Source: an uncultured Collinsella sp.
GTDB lineage: Bacteria; Actinomycetota; Coriobacteriia; Coriobacteriales; Coriobacteriaceae
Assembly (NCBI GenBank): GCA_938023905.1
Contig: CALJCO010000073.1
Coordinates: 1-28,324 of the forward strand
Length of the DNA stretch: 28,324 nt
Direction of reading: 5' to 3'
Position numbers and translations under genes: made by a program. A model generated the notes under the pieces. It saw only the letters and a program-made list of their open reading frames with translations. It did not search any database and was not told where the DNA came from. The stretch's first letter is position 1; each line of letters starts with the position of its first letter. This document shows, one piece after another, positions 22,235 through 28,324 of the stretch.

Positions 22235-24115
22235 CTAAATCGTAGGAAGCGCAACGACCTCGGCAGGGCGCGCCAATGTTTCGGCAATACGGTCTTGCAC
22301 CTCGAGCAGACAGTCGAGCAGCAGCGGGTTAAACTCACCGCACTTACCGTCCAAGATCATCTGGATTGCCTCCTTGTGCGGGATAGCGTCCTTGTACACG
22401 CGCACGCTCGTCAGCGCATCGTATACGTCGGCCACCGAAACCACCTGTGCGGCGATGGGGATATCGTCGCCCTTAAGGCCATCGGGATAACCCTTGCCGT
22501 CCCAGCGCTCGTGGTGCCAACGCGCAATCTGGTACGCATATTCCATAAGCGCATTGCCGGCGTGATGGCGGCCCAGCTCATGCAGCATGTCGGCGCCGAT
22601 CGTGGTATGCGTCTTCATAATCTCGAACTCCTCGGACGTGAGACGCCCGGGCTTGTTGAGAATCGCATCGTCGATCGACATCTTGCCGATATCGTGCAGC
22701 GCCGAAGCGAGGGCAATCGTCGAGCGTTCCTCGTTGTCTAGGGAGATGTTGTCGCTACGGTGGACCAGGCAGCCAAGCAGCAGCTCGGTCAGTTTCTCGA
22801 TGTTCGTAACGTGCCTGCCGCTCTCGCCGTTGCGAAGCTCCATGACGCCAGCCATGATGTCGATGAGCATGCGACTGTTCTTGACGCGCTCGTTGTACTG
22901 CTGGGACAGCAGGCTCGTCAGGCGGCGCTGTTTGGCGTACAGGCGGATGGTGTTGTTTACGCGGCGGCGCACGATACGGGAGTCAAACGGGCGGTTGATA
23001 TAGTCTGAGGCGCCCAGCTCGTACGCGCGCAGAACCATATCATCGGAATCTTCACTCGAAATCATGATGACAGGCAGATTGTCGATGCCCGATCGGCGTG
23101 ACAGATCGGCCAGCACCTCAAAGCCGCTTATGCCCGGCATGATAATGTCCAGCAGCACGAGCGACAACTCATCGCCATAGCGGTCGACCATGTCGAGTGC
23201 CGTACGACCGTTGTCGGCCTCGAGGATGCAATACTCGTCCTTGAGCATCTCGTTGAGAATGACTCGGTTCATCTCGGAGTCATCGACAATAAGCACCAAA
23301 GGCTTTTCGCTTTGGAAAGCCTCGATGGAATCGGCGTCGGTCACGACCGTACCGGCTTTTGCCTTAGCGCGGCTCAATAACTGGACAGCGCGGCCAACGC
23401 CCTCATCGACCGTCTCGCCATGAATGCGAACACCACCAACACATGCCGTCAAGCTCACGTACTCATGGCCCGGAATAATCGTGGAACGAACGGCATCGGA
23501 CACCTGATGCAGGCGACGGGTGAAGTCATCGGAGGGAATATTGGGCATGACAACCACAAACTTGTCGCAGCCATAGCGCACAAGCTCGTCAGTCGAACGG
23601 ATTCCGCTGCGCATGGCTGTCGCCACAGCACCGAGCGCAAGGTCGCCGGCATGACGGCCACAGGTATCGTTGAAGACCCTAAAATCATCAAGGTCGATCA
23701 TCGCAACGCCGGCATTCATGCGGACGCTTCGGAGCTTTTCCTCGTAATATCGGCGATTGCGCACACTCGTCAGCACGTCGGTGTAGACAAGGTCCTCTTC
23801 TGCGGCCTCTTGCTCATCGATCGGACGCACCATCAGCAGGACATGAGGCTCGCCCTCGACCTTCAGAGGGCGCAGGCGAGCGCGGTACTCAACGCCATCG
23901 TTGAGCAGTTGCTCCGACACCTCATCGGAATCTGTCAAGGCCTCAAGGCTCGACTGACGCAGACAAGGGCACCGATCGCCGGCGAGTAGGCAGTTAGGCT
24001 CGCTCTTAATCTGATCGGCCGACAGCAAACGTACCACGGGGTAGGTCTTCGCGACACGGGCGACCTCGGCGGCAGCCTCCTCGTCGGTTAGATTGGCCTC
24101 GTGATTATTGAGCAT
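22235..24115 (-). CDS. GGDEF(degenerate)-REC-HD-GYP cyclic-di-GMP phosphodiesterase/response regulator
   Basis: A 626-aa signalling protein. Residues 1-105 are a PAS-like sensory part with Cys42, Cys49 and Cys51. Residues 108-260 form a GGDEF fold whose signature is GCDKF (182-186), so cyclase activity is probably lost. Residues 272-395 are a receiver (acidic Asp278-279, phospho-acceptor Asp323 in LLDIIMPG; the usual Lys before PF is Arg375). Residues 405-610 are a complete HD-GYP domain (LHDIGK with His474-Asp475, GKGYP at 541-544), which hydrolyses cyclic-di-GMP. Phosphorylation of the receiver likely controls the output. It is encoded just before an Hpt protein. Weak promoter TTGTAA-N17-TACCAT upstream; RBS AAAGGG. 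Confidence 0.93.
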   Translation of the reverse strand: MLNNHEANLTDEEAAAEVARVAKTYPVVRLLSADQIKSEPNCLLAGDRCPCLRQSSLEALTDSDEVSEQLLNDGVEYRARLRPLKVEGEPHVLLMVRPIDEQEAAEEDLVYTDVLTSVRNRRYYEEKLRSVRMNAGVAMIDLDDFRVFNDTCGRHAGDLALGAVATAMRSGIRSTDELVRYGCDKFVVVMPNIPSDDFTRRLHQVSDAVRSTIIPGHEYVSLTACVGGVRIHGETVDEGVGRAVQLLSRAKAKAGTVVTDADSIEAFQSEKPLVLIVDDSEMNRVILNEMLKDEYCILEADNGRTALDMVDRYGDELSLVLLDIIMPGISGFEVLADLSRRSGIDNLPVIMISSEDSDDMVLRAYELGASDYINRPFDSRIVRRRVNNTIRLYAKQRRLTSLLSQQYNERVKNSRMLIDIMAGVMELRNGESGRHVTNIEKLTELLLGCLVHRSDNISLDNEERSTIALASALHDIGKMSIDDAILNKPGRLTSEEFEIMKTHTTIGADMLHELGRHHAGNALMEYAYQIARWHHERWDGKGYPDGLKGDDIPIAAQVVSVADVYDALTSVRVYKDAIPHKEAIQMILDGKCGEFNPLLLDCLLEVQDRIAETLARPAEVVALPTI

Positions 24116-24160
24116 ATGGGGCCCTTTCGATAGTTTCGCATGGTAGCGGTGGGTTCCAAA

Positions 24161-24176
24161 TGTTACAAGAGTAACA
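24161..24176 (-). promoter_or_regulatory. Palindrome TGTTAC-AAGA-GTAACA in the promoter of the HD-GYP gene
   Basis: A 16-bp perfect inverted repeat overlapping a possible -35 (TTGTAA, minus strand), 46-61 bp before the start codon. An operator is possible; the binding protein is unknown. Confidence 0.35.
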
Positions 24177-24326
24177 CCTTGCCGATGCAGGTAGGCACGT
24201 GAATGCTGTTACATTTTTATGAGTTGGCAGACGGCGCGATTGAAGCCGCAGACGTGAGGTTTTGAGCACATTTGTTAACACGGCCGAAACGTTTGCGGAT
24301 GGAGCCTGCTTTGGCTATTGCGGGTG

Positions 24327-25124
24327 CTAGAACCCCAGGATGCCACGGACAGCCCGGGCAGCCGCTGCCGGACGATCGCGCAGGCCGTTGTGCGCCCCGG
24401 GAATCGTTACGAGCGGACAGTCCAAAAGCTCAGCCGCCATCCTCGTGCCCGCCTCGCGGGGCGTGCCAATCGAGAGCTCGCCCAGGAGCACGGCGGCCAC
24501 CGTTTTTGACGCGCGAACGCTATCCCAATCGGGAACGCAGGTCATAGTAATCCCGTATTCGTTCGCCATGAAACTGCGGCCGTTGCGCAGGGCATGCTTG
24601 GCTTCCGCCTCGGTTAACTTGGGAGCCTCAGGGTCCGAATCGCCGATGGCGCCCAGGAAGGCCCGTAATGCCCTGGAGACCTTTCCCGCGGCGATCATCT
24701 CGAGCAAAACCGGGGCCGCGCCCAGGCCGGCACCCTCATCCGTCACGGCGGGTTCATGCAGAATCGCACGCGAGATTATGGCGGGGTTTGCACGGAGAAG
24801 TTCCAGGGTCACCAGCGTACCGGCACTGTGCGCGAGCACGTTTGCCGGAGCGCCAATATGCTCGATAACGGCCTGCAGGTCGGCGGCCTGGGCGGCGAGG
24901 TCGTAGCGTCCGTCTGCAGCGTCACCGCTCTCGCCGCAACCGCGGCGGTCGTAGGCAATGACGCGGTAGTCACAGGCGAGCTCGCGGGCGATGGCGTCAA
25001 AAAAGACGCCGTCGACGCAGGCGCCGTGCACGCACACCAAGGCAGGAGCATCAGGCGACACATCCGGGCCGACATATTCGCGACAGGCGATCGTGGTGCC
25101 CGCATTCTCGACCGTAAAATCCAT
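24327..25124 (-). CDS. Alpha/beta-hydrolase
   Basis: A 265-aa alpha/beta-hydrolase fold enzyme. It has VHGACVDG (oxyanion loop, about 32-39), YDRRGCGESG (58-67), the nucleophile elbow AHSAG with Ser100, and the catalytic His245 in PGAHNGL; the acid is probably in the DCPLVTIPG strand region or just before. Esterase, lactonase or peroxidase-type activity cannot be separated by sequence. The C-terminus RAVRGILGF closes the domain at normal family length. ATG 25124 is the only good start; the RBS is weak (GGGA). It is monocistronic and divergent from the radical SAM gene. Confidence 0.88.
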   Translation of the reverse strand: MDFTVENAGTTIACREYVGPDVSPDAPALVCVHGACVDGVFFDAIARELACDYRVIAYDRRGCGESGDAADGRYDLAAQAADLQAVIEHIGAPANVLAHSAGTLVTLELLRANPAIISRAILHEPAVTDEGAGLGAAPVLLEMIAAGKVSRALRAFLGAIGDSDPEAPKLTEAEAKHALRNGRSFMANEYGITMTCVPDWDSVRASKTVAAVLLGELSIGTPREAGTRMAAELLDCPLVTIPGAHNGLRDRPAAAARAVRGILGF

Positions 25125-25343
25125 ACTGTGTTCCCATCGTTAATGCCCATCCAGTTGCACGTCAGTACGGTTGGATAGACCCGCATTGCTTTACGCTTTG
25201 TTAACAGATTAACTGTACCCGACCTGAGGCTTTTCATGGCGCGGCATCATGAGCGACGTGCAAAAACGAAACTTGTAAAGCAAGAGCCCGCACCTTGCTT
25301 CGGAGCCGATGCTATGCTTAGGCACAATTGTCTTGAGGAGCAT

Positions 25344-26126
25344 ATGCCTATGTCTACGTTTTTGAATGCCAGCCCCATCTTTGGGCCCGTTCGCAGCCGT
25401 CGCCTTGGTCTCTCGCTCGGCGTCAACATGATGCCGGCCAGCGGCAAAATCTGCACGTTCGACTGCATTTACTGCGAAAACGGCCTCAACGACGAGCGCC
25501 CCTGCCACGAGCCGTATAACACGGCTGCCGTGGTACTCGACGCGCTCGAGGCAAAGCTGCGCGAGATGGCAGCCGAGGGCGAGCTCCCCGATGTGATCAC
25601 GTTTGCCGGCAACGGCGAGCCCACCGCCGCGCCGGAGTTTCCGCAGGCCATCGCCGGTGCCGTCGCGCTGCGCGACGAGCTTGCCCCAAACACCAAGATT
25701 GCCGTGCTCTCCAACGGCACACGCGCCGACCGTCCCCAGGTACACGATGCGCTCATGATGGTCGACGACAACATTCTTAAGCTCGATACGGTCGACCCGG
25801 CGTTTATCCAGCTGCTCGACCAGCCTGTCGGCCCCTACGACGTCGAGCACCAGATCGAGACGTTCGCGGGCTTTGACGGTCACGTTATTATCCAGACGAT
25901 CTTTTTGACCGGCGAGTATCAGGGCAGGCCCATCGACAACACCGGCGAGGAGTACGTTGCCCCTTGGCTCGCGGCGCTTGAGCGCATTCGTCCGCAGGAA
26001 GCGACCATCTACACGGTGGCGCGCGAGACACCGGTCGCCGGCCTTGCTAAAGCGGCGCCCGAGGTGCTCGACGCCATTGCCGCGCGCGTCCAAGCCCTCG
26101 GCATTCCTTGCCAGGTGAGTTACTAG
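25344..26126 (+). CDS. Radical SAM protein (COG0731-like Fe-S oxidoreductase)
   Basis: A 260-aa radical S-adenosylmethionine enzyme. The cluster motif CTFDCIYC (Cys37, Cys41, Cys44) follows GPVRSRRLGLSLGVNMMP, the characteristic lead-in of the COG0731 group related to the wyosine enzyme TYW1. FAGNGEPTAAPEF is the GGE-type SAM-binding segment. The remaining TIM-barrel half is intact. The substrate is unknown; most bacterial members are uncharacterised. ATG 25344 is used since GAGGAG is 3-5 nt upstream; an ATG two codons later is also possible. Confidence 0.9.
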   Translation: MPMSTFLNASPIFGPVRSRRLGLSLGVNMMPASGKICTFDCIYCENGLNDERPCHEPYNTAAVVLDALEAKLREMAAEGELPDVITFAGNGEPTAAPEFPQAIAGAVALRDELAPNTKIAVLSNGTRADRPQVHDALMMVDDNILKLDTVDPAFIQLLDQPVGPYDVEHQIETFAGFDGHVIIQTIFLTGEYQGRPIDNTGEEYVAPWLAALERIRPQEATIYTVARETPVAGLAKAAPEVLDAIAARVQALGIPCQVSY

Positions 26127-26167
26127 CAAAACCACGCAGCAGCTAGTGCCCGTCATCCCGCTCCATC

Positions 26168-26234
26168 AGTTGCGGTGATATAGTTCCTATTTGTGCTGTT
26201 AAACCGCTTAAATCGGAACTATATCACCGCAACT
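26168..26234. repeat. 20-bp perfect inverted repeat AGTTGCGGTGATATAGTTCC
   Basis: The arms 26168-26187 and 26215-26234 are exact complements around 27 nt, followed on the plus strand by TTTTATGG. It may terminate the radical SAM transcript, but the long arms and AT-rich motif also fit a REP-like palindrome. Confidence 0.7.
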
Positions 26235-26286
26235 TTTATGGACGCGTGGGTGGGCTATACTAGCTGCGAATGAAAGGAAGTTAGCC

Positions 26287-27174
26287 ATGTATGACAAAGG
26301 ACCCGTGCCTGGCCGCAACGACGCTTGCTGGTGCGGCAGCGGCAAAAAATATAAGAAATGCCATAGCGCCTTTGATGAGCGCCTCGAGCGCTTGTGGGAA
26401 GAGGGCTGGGAGGTTCTGCCCCGCACGCTCTACAAGACGCCCGCCGATATCGAGGGCATCAAGCGCTCCGCCGCTATCAACGTGGGCGTGCTCGACTACG
26501 TAGGCGAGCACATCGCCGCGGGCATGACCACCAACCAGATCGACCAGATGATCTACGACTACACCGTCGAGCACGGTGGCACGCCGGCCGACCTCAACTA
26601 CGAGGGCTATCCCAAGAGCGTGTGCACCTCGATCAACGACGTGGTCTGCCACGGTATCCCCTGCGATACGGACGTGCTGCACGAGGGCGACATCATCAAC
26701 GTGGACTGCTCCACGATCTTGGACGGCTACTTTAGCGACTCGAGCCGTATGTTCTGCATCGGCGAAGTCTCGGCCGAGCGCCAGCGCCTGGTCGACGTCA
26801 CCCGCGCCAGCGTGGAGGCGGGTCTGGCGGCCGTCAAGCCGTGGCTGCCGCTATCCGTGATGGCCGAGGCCGTGCAAAAGACGGTCGAGGACGCCGGCTT
26901 TAGCGTGGTGCGCGAGTACGGCGGACACGGCATCGGTAAGGAGTTCCACGAGGACCCGTTTGTGGGCTTTACCACCGAGGCGCCCGATGTAGACACCATC
27001 ATGGCTCCGGGCATGGTCTTTACCATCGAGCCTATGGTCAACGCCGGAGCGCCCGACATTAAGATTAGCAAGGGCGATGGCTGGTGCGTACGCACCAAGG
27101 ACGGCAGCGATTCGGCCCAGTGCGAGGTACAGCTCGTGGTGACCGAGGACGGTTACGAACTGCTGAGCTGGTAG
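26287..27174 (+). CDS. map: Methionine aminopeptidase type I with N-terminal SEC-C zinc motif
   Basis: A 295-aa enzyme that removes the initiator Met from new proteins. All five metal ligands are visible: Asp140 and Asp151 (NVDCSTILDGYFSDSS), His214 (GGHGIGKEFHEDP), Glu248 (TIEPM) and Glu280 (QCEVQLVVTEDG). Residues 8-26 form a SEC-C motif (CWCGSGKKYKKCH; Cys14, Cys16, Cys25, His26) that may bind zinc and target the ribosome or SecA-like partners. RBS AAAGGAAG before ATG 26287. A strong terminator follows. The extension makes it longer than the usual 250-265 aa. Confidence 0.96.
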   Translation: MYDKGPVPGRNDACWCGSGKKYKKCHSAFDERLERLWEEGWEVLPRTLYKTPADIEGIKRSAAINVGVLDYVGEHIAAGMTTNQIDQMIYDYTVEHGGTPADLNYEGYPKSVCTSINDVVCHGIPCDTDVLHEGDIINVDCSTILDGYFSDSSRMFCIGEVSAERQRLVDVTRASVEAGLAAVKPWLPLSVMAEAVQKTVEDAGFSVVREYGGHGIGKEFHEDPFVGFTTEAPDVDTIMAPGMVFTIEPMVNAGAPDIKISKGDGWCVRTKDGSDSAQCEVQLVVTEDGYELLSW

Positions 27175-27183
27175 CCGTGGATG

Positions 27184-27231
27184 CGCCGGATGCTGACGGG
27201 CACGCTCGTCTTGCATCCGGCGTTTTTGTTT
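27184..27231 (+). terminator. Intrinsic terminator of map
   Basis: CGCCGGATGC pairs with GCATCCGGCG, followed by TTTTTGTTT. Confidence 0.92.
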
Positions 27232-27249
27232 GAACGTTTTGCCTGATAT

Positions 27250-27285
27250 AACCTGCCAAAATAAACCTGTCCCTTTTTGGTAGGT
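27250..27285. repeat. Hairpin element with 20-bp repeat CCTGTCCCTTTTTGGTAGGT, copy 2
   Basis: ACCTGCCAAAA (27250-27260) pairs with TTTTGGTAGGT (27275-27285) at all but one position. The 20-mer at 27266-27285 is identical to 13665-13684. It lies just before the RBS of the dehydrogenase gene. Confidence 0.65.
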
Positions 27286-27304
27286 TGAGCGGAGAGGACT
27301 GCTT

Positions 27305-28240
27305 GTGAACATCCTGGTTTTGTTGCCCGTCAACGATCGCCATCGCGCAATTCTTGAGTCGAGCGCTCCGGGCGAGGACTTTATCTACACGAGCTCCGAC
27401 GCCATCACGCGCGAGCAGGTCGCCGATGCCGACGTGATCCTGGGCAACATCGACCCTGACATGCTCACGGCATGCGAGCATCTCCAGCTGTTGCAATTGC
27501 AGACCGCCGGCTATGACGACTACCTTGCTGCTGGCACCGTGCCGGCTGACGCCAAGCTGTCTTGCTCGATCGGCGCCTACGGTCAGGCCGTAAGCGAGCA
27601 CATGTTTGCCATGGTCCTTTCGATGATGAAGCGCCTGCCCGGCTATCACGACTTGCAGCGCGAGCATCGCTGGAAGGATTTGGGGCCGGTCACCTCGCTC
27701 AAAAACGCCAACGTGCTAGTGCTGGGCGCTGGCGATATCGGCGGCCACTTTGCCACGCTCTGCCGCAGCATGGGTGCACACGTCCGCGGCATCAAGCGCC
27801 ATCCACTCGTCTACCCCATTGTGTTTGAGGACATGGACGGCATGGACGCCCTGCCCGAGCGCCTGGCCGAAGCTGACATCGTCGCATCCTTTATGCCCAG
27901 CACACCCGAGACCCGCGGTCTGGCGAACGCCGAGTTCTTCGCCGCGATGAAGCCGGGCGCCTTCTTTGCCAACGGCGGCCGCGGCGATCTTGTGGTTGCC
28001 GACGACCTGGTTGCCGCTCTGGAGTCGGGACATCTCGCCGGCGCCGCGGTCGACGTCACCGACCCCGAGCCGCTGCCTGAGACAAGCCCGTTGTGGGATG
28101 CGCCCAACATGCTCATCACGCCGCACGTCTCGGGCTGGTTCCACCTAGAGGCCACGCTCAATAACGTGGTCGACATCGCCGCGGAGAATCTGCGTCACCT
28201 GCAGGCCGGCGAAACTTTACGTTGTTGGATCGAGCACTGA
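27305..28240 (+). CDS. D-isomer-specific 2-hydroxyacid dehydrogenase
   Basis: A 311-aa NAD(P)-dependent dehydrogenase that would interconvert a 2-keto acid and a D-2-hydroxy acid. It has the dinucleotide motif GAGDIG (141-146) and catalytic residues Arg226 (NGGRGDLV), Glu255 (DVTDPEPLP) and His274 (TPHVSGW). Length and order match the family, though the substrate is unknown. The GTG start at 27305 follows GGAGAGG at 7 nt. It may use a promoter within the hairpin element upstream; none was certain. Two hairpins follow the stop. Confidence 0.92.
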   Translation: MNILVLLPVNDRHRAILESSAPGEDFIYTSSDAITREQVADADVILGNIDPDMLTACEHLQLLQLQTAGYDDYLAAGTVPADAKLSCSIGAYGQAVSEHMFAMVLSMMKRLPGYHDLQREHRWKDLGPVTSLKNANVLVLGAGDIGGHFATLCRSMGAHVRGIKRHPLVYPIVFEDMDGMDALPERLAEADIVASFMPSTPETRGLANAEFFAAMKPGAFFANGGRGDLVVADDLVAALESGHLAGAAVDVTDPEPLPETSPLWDAPNMLITPHVSGWFHLEATLNNVVDIAAENLRHLQAGETLRCWIEH

Positions 28241-28243
28241 TTT

Positions 28244-28271
28244 GTTCCGGCGTTTTACCAAACGCCGGAAC
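28244..28271 (+). terminator. Hairpin after the dehydrogenase gene
   Basis: GTTCCGGCGTTT-TACC-AAACGCCGGAAC is a perfect 12-bp stem but lacks a following T-run. A second hairpin (CCGCCGTTC/GAACGGCGG, 28292-28320) lies next to it at the window edge. Together they may end the transcript. Confidence 0.5.
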
Positions 28272-28324
28272 CCCTCGACGCTGCGCCCTTAGGTTCCGCC
28301 GTTCTAACGAACGGCGGACCACTC

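Noticed and set aside
25200..25213. GTTAA-CAGA-TTAAC inverted repeat before the radical SAM gene
   Set aside because: The arms are only 5 bp and AT-rich, and no supporting promoter elements were found.

Overview
The window is high-GC, densely coded DNA of actinobacterial type, most likely from a gut Coriobacteriia member close to Collinsella. This is inferred from gene content (a giant acyl-CoA dehydratase activase-like protein, an HD-GYP/Hpt pair, a SEC-C-tagged methionine aminopeptidase), GTG/TTG starts, and many long intergenic palindromes. No rRNA, tRNA, CRISPR array, transposase or prophage gene was seen. The first gene (minus strand) runs off the left edge.

Layout. 1-3874 (-): a TetR regulator translationally coupled to an acyl-CoA dehydratase activase-like protein, with a double palindromic operator candidate upstream. 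3875-4709: an 835 bp gap with no large gene. It holds a 41-aa hydrophobic/basic peptide gene (-) with a strong RBS, a LexA-like box, and a convergent promoter/terminator pair that could make an antisense RNA; three palindromic elements lie around it. 4710-7708 (-): a HAD phosphatase whose start codon lies in a 22-bp perfect inverted repeat, then an MFS exporter downstream of a second TetR. 7783-9555 (-): amtB and a PII gene separated by a folded spacer, with an 11-bp-periodic GAAAC array upstream. 9754-11334 (-): an HD-domain hydrolase and a CmpB-type membrane protein. 11563-13344 (+): a divergent Dxs-family enzyme and its terminator, followed by three tandem palindromes. 13800-18086 (+): a complete polar amino-acid ABC transporter (Tat-type lipoprotein binding protein, two permeases, ATPase) followed by a class I glutamine-amidotransferase-like hydrolase. 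18197-21624 (-): a DUF2975-like membrane protein with an HTH regulator, then a three-gene ABC-2 exporter operon. 21855-24115 (-): a GGDEF(degenerate)-REC-HD-GYP signalling protein and an Hpt protein. 24327-25124 (-): an alpha/beta hydrolase. 25344-28240 (+): a radical SAM protein, a methionine aminopeptidase and a D-2-hydroxyacid dehydrogenase.

Themes. Nitrogen handling is well represented: ammonium channel plus PII, amino-acid uptake, and a gamma-glutamyl hydrolase-like enzyme. Several units pair a local regulator with a membrane transporter. The most novel candidate is the small module at 4016-4345, which has the layout of a DNA-damage-controlled type I toxin-antitoxin locus. Intergenic DNA carries at least five sequence-distinct palindrome families.
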